Part shown: positions 43,217-51,137 of the stretch, piece by piece
Layout of the letters: every line of letters begins with the position of its first letter
Position numbering within the stretch: position 1 is the first letter of the stretch
Assembly: GCA_002337455.1 (NCBI GenBank)
Contig: DDGC01000027.1
Coordinates: forward strand, 1-64,000
Reading direction: 5' to 3'
Length of the DNA stretch: 64,000 bases
Source of the DNA: Rhizobiales bacterium UBA1912
Lineage (GTDB): Bacteria; Pseudomonadota; Alphaproteobacteria; Rhizobiales; Devosiaceae
Notes under the pieces: generated by a model
Seen by the model: the letters and a program-made list of their open reading frames with translations, nothing else
Databases searched by the model: none
Told to the model about the DNA's origin: nothing
Translations under genes and position numbers: made by a program

Positions 43217-44046
43217 CACGCCACCTGGCGCCACGCGCCGCTGGCCATTGCGATGCGCAGATACTCAGCGAAATCGCGCGGTTCGCGGCCAAGTGCCTGC
43301 TGCACGCCGTCGCCAACCCATTCGTTGCGGCCATCGAACACTTCGGCGCAGATATTGGCCATTAAGTCCGCTCCGTCCTTGCCGATCTCTGGCAGCAATG
43401 CCGCATGGAAGTCCTCGACGCTGAGCGGGATGTAGTTGACCTGGCGTCCTGTGGCGGATGAAATTTCGCGTGCCGCATCGGCAAACGTCATCAGCCGTGG
43501 TCCCGTCACTTCATAGGTTTTGCCGTTGTGCCGGTCATCAAGCAGAGCCGCAACGGCCACGTCGGCAATATCGTCGACATCGACGAAAGGCTCGAGCGTG
43601 TTGCCGGCGGCCAGGGCCAGGGTGCCCGAAAGAATCGAGGGCTGCAGCATGCCTTCATCGAAGTTCTGGTTGAACCAGCTGGCGCGCACCACGACATGAT
43701 CGACGCCGCTCTGGGCCAACGTGTCTTCGGAAAGCTCGGCCCCATGTTCGCCGCGGCCCGAGAGCAGCACAATCTTGCGCAGCCCCTCGGCCTTGGCGAT
43801 GGTGGCGAAGTGCTCGATGACTTCGGGTGCGCCGGGCGCGGCGAGGTCCGGCATATAGGTTACAAACGCGCTGCGCATGCCATCCATTGCCCCGGCCCAG
43901 GTCGCTGGTTTTTCCCAATCGAAAGTCGGATCGGTGGAGCGCGAAACGGCGCGGTGGGGATGTCCCGATGCGGCAAGGCTGCTGGTCACGCGTGAGCCGA
44001 CCTTGCCGGTGGCGCCGATAACGAGAACTGAATTGTCGCTTGTCAT
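43216..44046 (-). CDS. NmrA-like NAD(P)H-binding protein
   Basis: The 276-residue atypical SDR has an N-terminal Rossmann motif VLVIGATGKVGSRV, RASWFNQNFDEGML and FVDVDDIADVAVAALLDD, as in the NmrA and quinone-oxidoreductase-2-like (QOR2) branch. Such proteins sense or reduce quinones or act as redox sensors. It starts the minus-strand operon and is divergent from an AraC regulator 131 bases away, which probably controls it. The substrate is unknown. Confidence 0.88.
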   Translation of the reverse strand: MTSDNSVLVIGATGKVGSRVTSSLAASGHPHRAVSRSTDPTFDWEKPATWAGAMDGMRSAFVTYMPDLAAPGAPEVIEHFATIAKAEGLRKIVLLSGRGEHGAELSEDTLAQSGVDHVVVRASWFNQNFDEGMLQPSILSGTLALAAGNTLEPFVDVDDIADVAVAALLDDRHNGKTYEVTGPRLMTFADAAREISSATGRQVNYIPLSVEDFHAALLPEIGKDGADLMANICAEVFDGRNEWVGDGVQQALGREPRDFAEYLRIAMASGAWRQVA

Positions 44047-44130
44047 TTTTTTCTCCTGTTGACGATGTTGCCAATGTCAGAGGGCGGGGCAGGACGATCA
44101 ATGATGGATTGTCTGAAGATGCTTGCAGTT

Positions 44131-44174
44131 CGTCCAAATGACTGGACGGATTGAAAAAACTGATCTAGTTTTTT
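44131..44174. promoter_or_regulatory. inverted repeats between the NmrA operon and the AraC regulator
   Basis: CGTCC (44131-44135) and GGACG (44144-44148) flank AAATGACT. AAAAAACT (44154-44161) and AGTTTTTT (44167-44174) form an eight-base palindrome around GATCT, three bases before the regulator start. These are likely operator or promoter parts of the divergent pair. Confidence 0.5.
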
Positions 44175-44177
44175 GAC

Positions 44178-45131
44178 ATGGATGATTGTTTTAAACCCGC
44201 ACCGCTGGCCGATCCGCTCGGGGAGGTGCTGCACATGTTGCGGCTCACCGGGACGCTCTATTGCCGCGCCACAATGACGGCGCCCTGGGGGCTCATCATG
44301 CCCAGGCTGGTGGAATCGATGATCTTCGTGATCGTCACGGCGGGCCGTTGCGTCGCCGAAATCGACGGGGAAAACATTGAGCTTTCGGCGGGCACCATGG
44401 TGCTGCTGCCGCATGGTGACAGCTTCAGGCTTCTGAGCGAGGCCGGCGCCCATGCCGAGCCCCTGTTCGACCTGCCGGTCGAGAAGATCAGCGAGCGGTA
44501 CGAATTGATGACCCATGGCGGCGGGGGCGAGATGACCCGGGCGATGGCCGGCGTCGTGCAGTTCGACAGCGTTGCGGGCCAGCGCTTGATGAGCGTCCTG
44601 CCGCGCGTCATTCGCATCGATGGCTGGGACGAATCTCTTGGTGATTGGGTTCAGAGCACGCTGGGGCTGATTGCGCGGGAGGCGAGCGCGCTCAAGCCGG
44701 GCGGTGAGATCGTCATGACGCGGCTGGCCGATATCCTCGTCATCCAGGCTGTCCGGACCTGGCTCGATTCCGCGTCCGAAGCCGAGCAGGGGTGGCTCGC
44801 CGCGCTGCGCGATCCGCAGCTAGGGCGCGCGCTGGTGGCCATTCACCGCTACCCGCAAACCGACTGGACGCTTGCGCAACTGGCCGGGCAGGCGGGCATG
44901 TCGCGCTCGGCCTTTTCGGCGCGGTTCAGCGAACGCCTCGGGCAATCGGCCATGGCCTATCTGGCGCAATGGCGCCTGCATCTGGCGCGGGCGCGGTTGA
45001 TGGAAACCACCGATCCGATGGCGACGGTAGCCCGGCAGGCCGGGTATCAGTCGGAAGCCGCGTTCAGCCGTGCCTTCCGGCAGTATTTCGGCAAGCCTCC
45101 CGGCGCGACGCGCCGCTCAGTCGTTGCGTAG
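44178..45131 (+). CDS. AraC family transcriptional regulator (cupin_6 type)
   Basis: The 317-residue protein has an N-terminal cupin-like domain (about 10-200) and a C-terminal double helix-turn-helix (about 215-310) with WTLAQLAGQAGMSRSAFSARF and MATVARQAGYQSEAAFSRAFRQYFG. The cupin_6 subgroup often sits next to the oxidoreductase or quinone-related genes it regulates, which fits the divergent NmrA operon. The effector is unknown. The 3' end overlaps convergent ruvX by 15 bases. Confidence 0.92.
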   Translation: MDDCFKPAPLADPLGEVLHMLRLTGTLYCRATMTAPWGLIMPRLVESMIFVIVTAGRCVAEIDGENIELSAGTMVLLPHGDSFRLLSEAGAHAEPLFDLPVEKISERYELMTHGGGGEMTRAMAGVVQFDSVAGQRLMSVLPRVIRIDGWDESLGDWVQSTLGLIAREASALKPGGEIVMTRLADILVIQAVRTWLDSASEAEQGWLAALRDPQLGRALVAIHRYPQTDWTLAQLAGQAGMSRSAFSARFSERLGQSAMAYLAQWRLHLARARLMETTDPMATVARQAGYQSEAAFSRAFRQYFGKPPGATRRSVVA

Positions 45132-45575
45132 CCGATCCAGAGCGCCTTGCAGGATGTAGCTGGCGGCCAGCTTGTCGACCACTTCGGCCCGCTTGGCGCG
45201 CGAAAGATCGGCTTCCAGCATGGTGCGGGTGACCGCCATCGTCGACATGCGCTCGTCCCAGAACACGATTGGCAGGTCGGTCTTTTGCTTGAGATTTCTC
45301 ACGAAGGCCCGGGCCGATTGGGTACGCGGCCCCTCGCTGCCGTCCATGTTGAGCGGCAGTCCCATGACGATGCCCGTAACATTGTTCTTTTCGATAAGCG
45401 TCAGAAGCCGTTCCGCATCGGCGGTAAACTTTGTGCGCTTGATCGTTTCGATCGGCGAAGCCGCCATGCGCAGGGAATCCGAGATCGCAACACCGATGGT
45501 TTTGGTGCCCAGGTCGAGCCCCATCAGCTTGCCCGCAGGATGCAGGTCAGCGAGGGCGTAGGGCGCGTCGGTCAT
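45117..45575 (-). CDS. ruvX: Holliday junction resolvase-like protein RuvX/YqgF
   Basis: The 152-residue RNase H-fold protein has MGLDLGTKTIGVAISD, GIVMGLPLNMDGSEG and FWDERMSTMAVTR, the conserved acidic motifs of the YqgF/RuvX family. Roles in 16S rRNA 5' maturation and junction resolution are described for relatives. It is convergent and overlapping with the AraC gene and divergent from the gene at 45652. Confidence 0.94.
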   Translation of the reverse strand: MTDAPYALADLHPAGKLMGLDLGTKTIGVAISDSLRMAASPIETIKRTKFTADAERLLTLIEKNNVTGIVMGLPLNMDGSEGPRTQSARAFVRNLKQKTDLPIVFWDERMSTMAVTRTMLEADLSRAKRAEVVDKLAASYILQGALDRLRND

Positions 45576-45651
45576 CTCTTGGTTCCTTGCGGAGATTTCT
45601 CTGTCGGCTTATCAGCAGTTTGCGCCGCACTGGCAAGGGGAATGGCTCAAA

Positions 45652-46188
45652 ATGAAGATCACCTGGTTTGCCGATATGACCTTCCGCATCCAGATTGCAG
45701 GACGGATTATCGTCACCCATGTCGAGGGCACTCCACAGGGTATCGACCGCACCGAACTGATCGCGGGAGCCCAGACCGTCATTTCGGCCCAAAGCTGCGA
45801 TCTGGGCCAATTCGATCCTAACGCATGGCATCCCCGCCGCCGCCTGCGGCTGATCGATGAAGAGGCCGGCGACGAAGGGCTCGATCTTTACCGGTTTGGC
45901 GCGCGCGGCCTTGTCGCCTATTCGGTTGATGAGGGGCTGCTGGTTCTCGAGGATGCGGGGGTAGGGGGACAGTGGAATCGGTTCGCTGATAACAGCGTCA
46001 TCGTCCTGGCCGGTTCCGGCGCGCAATGCGCGGCGCAGGGCACTGCCTTGCTCGACATCGCCCGCCCGCGCCTTATCGCGCTCGCAGTTGACGACGGCGA
46101 AGTCGATAGCGCTTTCGATACACTGGTGCCCCGGCTGGGACAGGCCAGCCTCATCGTGCTCGAGCCCCGGCTCGCGGTGGAAGTGTGA
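45652..46188 (+). CDS. metallo-beta-lactamase-like protein without the metal motif
   Basis: The 178-residue protein begins MKITWFADMTFRIQIAGRII, which echoes the start of UlaG/UPF0173 metal-dependent hydrolases (MKITWxGHAxFxI). It lacks the His found there (GHA reads ADM) and has no HxHxDH motif or later metal ligands. It is probably a degenerate, non-catalytic relative. The gene runs intact towards gatC, so it is not an obvious pseudogene. Function unknown. Confidence 0.72.
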   Translation: MKITWFADMTFRIQIAGRIIVTHVEGTPQGIDRTELIAGAQTVISAQSCDLGQFDPNAWHPRRRLRLIDEEAGDEGLDLYRFGARGLVAYSVDEGLLVLEDAGVGGQWNRFADNSVIVLAGSGAQCAAQGTALLDIARPRLIALAVDDGEVDSAFDTLVPRLGQASLIVLEPRLAVEV

Positions 46189-46291
46189 TGTCGGGCCCAT
46201 AAAGCCCTTCGATGGGCGGATTTGCCGATTGCGTTTGCCGGACGCCCATTGCTAAAAGCCCATTCAACACCATGCTTGCTAGGAGATGGCT

Positions 46292-46579
46292 ATGTCGGTC
46301 GACGCCGATACAGTAAGACGCATCGGGCGTCTGGCCCGCATCCGGATCACCGAGGACGAAGTTGCCGCCTATGAGGGCGAGCTCAACGCCATTCTCGGCT
46401 TTGTCGAACAGCTCGACGAGGTCGATGTCGAGGGCGTTGAGCCGATGACTTCGGTCACCCCGATGACGCTGCGCCGTCGTGAAGACGCGGTCACCGATGG
46501 CGGCTATGCTGACCGGATCATCGCCAACGCGCCGATTTCGGAAGACAATTTCTTCATGGTCCCCAAGGTCGTGGAGTAG
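46292..46579 (+). CDS. gatC: Asp-tRNA(Asn)/Glu-tRNA(Gln) amidotransferase subunit C
   Basis: GatC stabilises GatA in the GatCAB enzyme that converts Glu-tRNA(Gln) to Gln-tRNA(Gln) (and Asp-tRNA(Asn)). ATG 46292 is six bases after GGAG (46282-46285). The upstream ATG at 46286 touches that motif and is too close. The product is 95 residues, the usual length, with VRRIGRLARIRITEDE and MRRREDAVTDGGYAD-like sequence. A GNAT gene separates it from gatA. Confidence 0.93.
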   Translation: MSVDADTVRRIGRLARIRITEDEVAAYEGELNAILGFVEQLDEVDVEGVEPMTSVTPMTLRRREDAVTDGGYADRIIANAPISEDNFFMVPKVVE

Positions 46580-46582
46580 GCC

Positions 46583-47050
46583 GTGGCCGCGTCAATTGCC
46601 ATCGAGACGCCGCTGAGCGACGAGGTGCGGGTGTTGGTCAAGGCGCTCAACGCCTATCTCAATCCGCTCTCGCCGCCCGAGTTCCAGTTCCAGATGACCG
46701 TCGAGCAGATGGCTGGCGAGGACACCACAGTGTTTATCGCCCGCGATGAAAGTGGCACGCCGGTCGGCATGGGGGCGCTTAAACTGTTCGGCGAGAACAT
46801 GGCTGAGGTCAAGCGCATGTATACGCTCCCCCAGGTGCGCGGCCAACGCGTCGGTGTGGCGCTGCTCGACGCCATCGAAGCGCTTGCCCGGCAAAAGGGC
46901 GTCAAGACGCTCAAACTGGAAACAGGAAACGTGGCGGGGTTCGAGCCGGCCTGGCGGCTATACGAACGCGGTGGGTTCACCCGCTGCGGTGCCTTCCTCG
47001 ATTACCCCGATAGCCAATATTCAGCCTTTTACGAAAAGGCGCTGATCTAA
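46583..47050 (+). CDS. GNAT family N-acetyltransferase inserted between gatC and gatA
   Basis: The 155-residue protein has the acetyl-CoA-binding signature VRGQRVGVALLDAIEALA (about 89-107, Q/RxxGxG/A type) and LETGNVAGFEPAWRLYERGGF. The start is GTG at 46583, three bases after the gatC stop, and gatA starts 10 bases after its end. It is thus part of the gatC-gatA transcript. The substrate is unknown; many rhizobial genomes carry a GNAT at this position. Confidence 0.88.
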   Translation: MAASIAIETPLSDEVRVLVKALNAYLNPLSPPEFQFQMTVEQMAGEDTTVFIARDESGTPVGMGALKLFGENMAEVKRMYTLPQVRGQRVGVALLDAIEALARQKGVKTLKLETGNVAGFEPAWRLYERGGFTRCGAFLDYPDSQYSAFYEKALI

Positions 47051-47060
47051 GGATTTATCC

Positions 47061-48545
47061 GTGACCGATCTTACCCGTCTGAGCCTCAAAGCCCTGCGCG
47101 ATGGAATCGCTGCCAAGGAGTTCACAGCGCTCGAAGCCACCGATGCTTATGTCACCGCCATCGAGGCCGGAAACGACAAGCTCAATGCCTATGTCGCCGT
47201 CGCCGCCGATCAAGCGCGTGAGATGGCCAAGGCGTCCGACGCGAAAATCGCTGCCGGAAACAACGGCATGCTCGAAGGTGTGCCGCTGGGCATCAAGGAT
47301 CTGTTCGCCACCAAGGGCGTCCACACCCAGGCCGCCAGCCACATCCTCGACGGCTTCAAGCCCGAATACGAATCCACGGTCACCGAACACCTCTGGGCCG
47401 ATGGCGCCGTCATGCTGGGCAAGCTCAACATGGACGAATTCGCCATGGGCTCGTCCAACGAAACCTCGTACTACGGCCCGGTGGTCAATCCCTGGCGCGG
47501 CGAGGGCGGCAACAAGGATCTGGTGCCCGGCGGTTCGTCGGGCGGCTCGGCTGCCGCGGTTTCCGCATGGCTGTGCGCCGGGGCGACCGCAACCGATACG
47601 GGCGGATCGATCCGCCAGCCTGCCGCATTCACCGGCACTGTGGGCATCAAGCCGACCTATGGCCGCTGCTCGCGCTGGGGCACCGTTGCCTTCGCATCCT
47701 CGCTCGATCAGGCCGGACCGATCGCCCGCACCGTTGAGGATACGGCGTTGATGCTGCAGTCGATGGCCGGGTTCGATCCCAAGGATTCCACATCCGTCGA
47801 TATGGCCGTCCCCGATTTCGCTGCAGCTGTCGAGCGCGGCGTCAAGGGCATGACCATCGGCGTTCCGGCTGAATACCGCATGGACGGGATGCCTGACGAG
47901 ATCGAAAAGCTCTGGAGCCAGGGCCTTGAATGGCTCAAGGCCGAGGGTGCGACGGTCAAGGATATCTCGCTGCAGCACACCAAATACGCGCTGCCCGCCT
48001 ATTACATCGTCGCCCCCGCCGAAGCCTCGTCCAACCTCGCCCGCTATGACGGCGTCAAATACGGCTTGCGCGTATCGGGCAAGGACATCACCGACATGTA
48101 CGAGATGACCCGCGCCGAAGGGTTTGGCCGCGAGGTCAAGCGCCGCGTGATGATCGGCACCTACGTGCTCTCGGCGGGCTATTACGACGCCTATTACGTC
48201 CGCGCCCAAAAGGTCCGCACGCTCATCAAGCGCGACTTCGAGGACGCCTTCAACGCTGGCGTCGATGCCATCCTGACCCCGGCAACGCCTTCGGCCGCCT
48301 TTGGCATCGCCGATCAGGAGCTGCACGCCGATCCGGTCAAGATGTATCTCAACGACATCTTCACGGTGACCGTCAACATGGCCGGCCTGCCGGGCATCGC
48401 GGTTCCTGCCGGCAAGGACGGGCAGGGGCTGCCGCTCGGGCTGCAGCTGATCGGCAAGCCGTTCGACGAGGAAACACTGTTCTCGGCGGCTCGCGTCATT
48501 GAAAAGAGCGCCGCGCTCGATCTGGCCCCCGCCAAATGGTGGTGA
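47061..48545 (+). CDS. gatA: Asp-tRNA(Asn)/Glu-tRNA(Gln) amidotransferase subunit A
   Basis: GatA is the amidase subunit that frees ammonia from glutamine for the amidotransferase. The 494-residue product has the catalytic Ser-cisSer-Lys frame: GIKDLF (Lys), GGSSGGSAAAVSA (Ser-rich loop) and DTGGSIRQPAAFTG. GTG 47061 is the start. The last base of its stop codon overlaps the pentapeptide-repeat gene start (TGATG). Confidence 0.97.
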   Translation: MTDLTRLSLKALRDGIAAKEFTALEATDAYVTAIEAGNDKLNAYVAVAADQAREMAKASDAKIAAGNNGMLEGVPLGIKDLFATKGVHTQAASHILDGFKPEYESTVTEHLWADGAVMLGKLNMDEFAMGSSNETSYYGPVVNPWRGEGGNKDLVPGGSSGGSAAAVSAWLCAGATATDTGGSIRQPAAFTGTVGIKPTYGRCSRWGTVAFASSLDQAGPIARTVEDTALMLQSMAGFDPKDSTSVDMAVPDFAAAVERGVKGMTIGVPAEYRMDGMPDEIEKLWSQGLEWLKAEGATVKDISLQHTKYALPAYYIVAPAEASSNLARYDGVKYGLRVSGKDITDMYEMTRAEGFGREVKRRVMIGTYVLSAGYYDAYYVRAQKVRTLIKRDFEDAFNAGVDAILTPATPSAAFGIADQELHADPVKMYLNDIFTVTVNMAGLPGIAVPAGKDGQGLPLGLQLIGKPFDEETLFSAARVIEKSAALDLAPAKWW

Positions 48546-49306
48546 TGACCCAGGGACAGCTCGAAGAGCTGATCCTTGAGAAAAAGCCTGTCGAAAACGC
48601 CGATCTTTCCGGTATCGACTGGTCCGATCTTGTCGATGGCGCGCTGCATGCGCGCCATTGCGTTTTCCGCGATGCCCATCTGACCGACGCCGAGTTGGCG
48701 GGCGCCAAATTCGAAAACTGCACCTTCGAGCGAACCCGCTTCGGCGGCGCCAATTTCACCGACGCCGTGTTTTCCCATTGCTCGTTCTTTGATGCGGAAA
48801 CCCGGCAGGGGTGCGATTTCTCCCGCGCCGATTTCGAGGGCGCGACATTCGAGAATTGCAATCTGGCGACGGCAAAATTTGGTTTGGCCGGTCTTTTCGA
48901 TACCACCTTCAAGCATTGCAAGGCGGCAGGTGCCGATTTCGAGGACGCCCGCTTTGCCAAAACATCGGGGCGGGTCGCAGTGTCCCGCGTGCGGTTCATC
49001 GGCACGCAGCTCGATATGTCGAGTTTCAGGCAGGCGCGGCTTGAGGACTGCATGTTTTCCGAGTGCAGCCTGCGCCAGGCCGATTTGCGCCAGACGACGC
49101 TGTCGAGTGCCGATATGCGCGGCTCCGATCTTTCCGAAGCCAATCTCAACGGCGCCATCCTCGACAATGCCGATCTGCGCGACGCAACGCTGCTCGGCCT
49201 CGATGTGACCAAGCTCACCAGCTTCGAGGGCGTCAAGGTTTCGGCCGATCAGTTGACCGATCTCGTGCGTCCGTTGGGCATCAGGGTCTTCCCGCGCGGG
49301 CGTTGA
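48545..49306 (+). CDS. pentapeptide repeat protein
   Basis: The 253-residue protein is made largely of A(D/N)LxX repeats (ADLSGID, AHLTDAE, AKFENCT, ANFTDAVF, ADLRQTT, ADMRGSD, ANLNGAI, ADLRDAT), which fold as a right-handed quadrilateral beta-helix. Some such proteins mimic DNA and protect gyrase; others bind membranes or have no known role. The start at 48545 overlaps gatA by one base, so it is coupled with it. An in-frame upstream ATG at 48536 would extend it by three residues. Confidence 0.88.
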   Translation: MTQGQLEELILEKKPVENADLSGIDWSDLVDGALHARHCVFRDAHLTDAELAGAKFENCTFERTRFGGANFTDAVFSHCSFFDAETRQGCDFSRADFEGATFENCNLATAKFGLAGLFDTTFKHCKAAGADFEDARFAKTSGRVAVSRVRFIGTQLDMSSFRQARLEDCMFSECSLRQADLRQTTLSSADMRGSDLSEANLNGAILDNADLRDATLLGLDVTKLTSFEGVKVSADQLTDLVRPLGIRVFPRGR

Positions 49307-49379
49307 GCCACCATGTTGCACTCAAAGCCCTTAGCGGCTAACTGAATTCTTCAACTGTTTTCCGGTATTTTAGAAACTC

Positions 49380-49694
49380 ATGTCCGATATCTTCACGTCA
49401 CTGGATTGGTCCGCGCCGCCCAAGGACCTCAGCATGCCACTGCAGGCACTCTGGTGGATCAGGAAGGGCGAATTCCGCATGGGCCCCGAGTGGGACGAAG
49501 CCCATCGCATCGTCCAGCAGATGGAGGGCGTTGAAGCCTTCGATTGGGTTCATGCCCTTTTGCACTGGATCGAGGCCGATATGGGCAACGCCGATTACTG
49601 GTATCGCCGCTCGGGCAAGCGCCGCACCGCGCCGTCGGTATCCCAGGAATGGGAGCACATGGCGATGATGCTCTCGGACGCGCCGCGGCATTAA
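49380..49694 (+). CDS. hypothetical protein, 104 residues
   Basis: The ORF starts MSDIFTSLDWSAPPKDLS and contains QALWWIRKGEFRMGPEWDEAH, DWVHALLHWIEADMGNADYWYRRSG and QEWEHMAMMLSD, rich in Trp and His. It reads like a conserved rhizobial hypothetical, but I do not know a family name. No strong Shine-Dalgarno is visible. The final codons are followed by the palindromic repeat region. Confidence 0.65.
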   Translation: MSDIFTSLDWSAPPKDLSMPLQALWWIRKGEFRMGPEWDEAHRIVQQMEGVEAFDWVHALLHWIEADMGNADYWYRRSGKRRTAPSVSQEWEHMAMMLSDAPRH

Positions 49695-50295
49695 CAGCGT
49701 CAGCCAGCGGTCTGCCCCTCGCCCCCACCCCTTCGTCATCCTCGGGCTTGACCCGGGGATCTGCAACGTATCTGCACGCACAGCAGAAGTGATGCTCCTC
49801 TCCTCAACCCCTCACCGGCTCCCCCGATGCAGCGGATCCCCGGGTCGAGCCCCAGGATGACGCGGAGGAGGGTGGAGACGTGGGTTACATAACTTATCCC
49901 CGCTTCCATAACCTCTCCCATACTGCCCTCACGAACCCGCTTTTATGGACGCAAGCGCAACGAACGTTTGAGCGGGTTTGGTTCGGGTTCCTTGCGGGTC
50001 GCTGCAGGGAAGGCCCAAAGCGGACAGATGGCCGGACGAGGAGCCAGGCGTTCCACGTCGTACTCCTGAAAGGGAGAGGGGCACCGCGGATGTCACCGGC
50101 AACGGTGTCATCCCGACAAACCCCAGCCCGAGACGCCGCCATAAGCCAAAAATCCCGGATGCATGGGACGATGATCGCTTCATATAAAAAATAAAATTGT
50201 GCGGAGCGTTCATCGCCCCATGCCGTCTATGATTTTTGCGATGACCGCGGTCCGAAGGGCCGGCGGGCGATTTGCCGCGCCGGCACCGGAATTGA
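49695..50295. other. non-coding stretch with hairpins and a long palindromic repeat
   Basis: About 600 bases hold no convincing gene. ORFs here have atypical composition and no start signals. The region contains the 26/28-matching palindromic pair at 49734-49862 and a second hairpin, GATG-T-CACCG GCAA CGGTG-T-CATC (50091-50114, one T-T mismatch). It ends near an A/T-rich tail (50186-50196). It looks like an intergenic repeat zone between gatA and yjhX genes. Confidence 0.7.
49734..49862. repeat. long imperfect palindrome with 28-base arms
   Basis: The left arm (49734-49761) and right arm (49835-49862) match at 26 of 28 bases as inverted copies, each containing a CCGGGTC/GACCCGG core next to a GATGACG-type end. 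The 73-base spacer is pyrimidine-rich. Sequences of this kind, built on GTCATCCTCGGGC and GACCCGGGGATC, recur as intergenic repeats in rhizobial genomes. One pair is seen here, so dispersion elsewhere is a prediction. Confidence 0.85.
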
Positions 50296-50553
50296 TCAGC
50301 GGTTGTCCAGTTGGCCGCGCACCAGTATCACGCCCCGTCGGGTTATGCGGTAGGGCCCGCCATCTTGGGAGGCGATGGTTTTGCGGCGGCGCAGCTTCTT
50401 GAACAGCGCCATATCGCACTGAGTCAGACGCCAGCCGTCTCGATTGTAGCACTCGATGTCGGCGATCTTGCCGCGCGCATCCTTGAGGGGTTGGATGTAG
50501 CCGCCTTGAGCCAACGCGTGCAGCACGCGCTGTTCGTCTCGGGAAATGTCCAT
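50296..50553 (-). CDS. YjhX family (UPF0386) protein
   Basis: The 85-residue protein closely follows the UPF0386/YjhX pattern: MDISRDEQRVLHALAQGGYI, ECYNRDGW, ALFKKLRRRKTI, PYRITRRG and VRGQLDNR at the end. YjhX is reported as a putative toxin in E. coli with a partner. No antitoxin-like gene is adjacent here, so a solo function is possible. It lies after the non-coding repeat region. Confidence 0.85.
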   Translation of the reverse strand: MDISRDEQRVLHALAQGGYIQPLKDARGKIADIECYNRDGWRLTQCDMALFKKLRRRKTIASQDGGPYRITRRGVILVRGQLDNR

Positions 50554-50809
50554 GAAAGTCTGTCTGCTGATGAGGCGGAGGACCGCCGGTCAAACGAAAA
50601 CCTTGCCGCCCGCATTTCGCCAGGAGGCCGGTAAGTTCGATTTTTCAGCCCAGCCTGATTAGGCCGGGCCTCAGCGGGGCTCAGACAGATTACACATAAG
50701 AAATCTCACTAGCCCCGGAACGGCGAGAAGGCAAGTGGGCGAACGAGGTGGTTGAAAATCATCGGCTGTCGTTGCACACCATCACCGACGTGAATTTTCG
50801 AGGCCAGAC

Positions 50810-51124
50810 ATGACCGCCACAAAACTGCCCGCCGATTGTGAAACCAAGGACGATGTGCGCGCCGAGATCGATCGGATCGATCACGCGCTGATCGAACTTT
50901 TTGCCGAGCGGCATGGGTACGTGACACGGATGGCCGAGATCAAGACCGACCCGCATGAGGCCAACGATCCTGCCCGTATCGAGGCGATTGTGGCCAAACG
51001 GCGCGCCCAGGCTCTGGAGCTCGAGCTGGATGAAGATCAGATCGAATTGCTCTGGCGCACATTAATTGACTGGAACATCAACTACGAAAAGGGCATCATC
51101 ATTGCCCGGACCCGGAAAAAATAG
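50810..51124 (+). CDS. chorismate mutase (AroQ type)
   Basis: The 104-residue all-helical protein has VRAEIDRIDHALIELFAERHGYVTRMAEIK and EAIVAKRRAQALELELDEDQIELLWRTLIDWNINYEKG, with the conserved Arg/Lys/Gln positions of AroQ enzymes that convert chorismate to prephenate. It stands alone rather than fused to prephenate dehydratase or DAHP synthase. It is followed after 13 bases by a GNAT gene. Confidence 0.92.
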   Translation: MTATKLPADCETKDDVRAEIDRIDHALIELFAERHGYVTRMAEIKTDPHEANDPARIEAIVAKRRAQALELELDEDQIELLWRTLIDWNINYEKGIIIARTRKK

Positions 51125-51137
51125 AGCACCAGAGAAA

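Noticed and set aside
44047..44177. Possible small gene between the NmrA and AraC genes
   Set aside because: No ORF with a ribosome-binding site fits; the spacer is explained by divergent promoters and inverted repeats.
49880..50213. ORFs on both strands in the repeat region
   Set aside because: They lack start signals, have atypical composition and overlap the hairpin region. I see no family resemblance.
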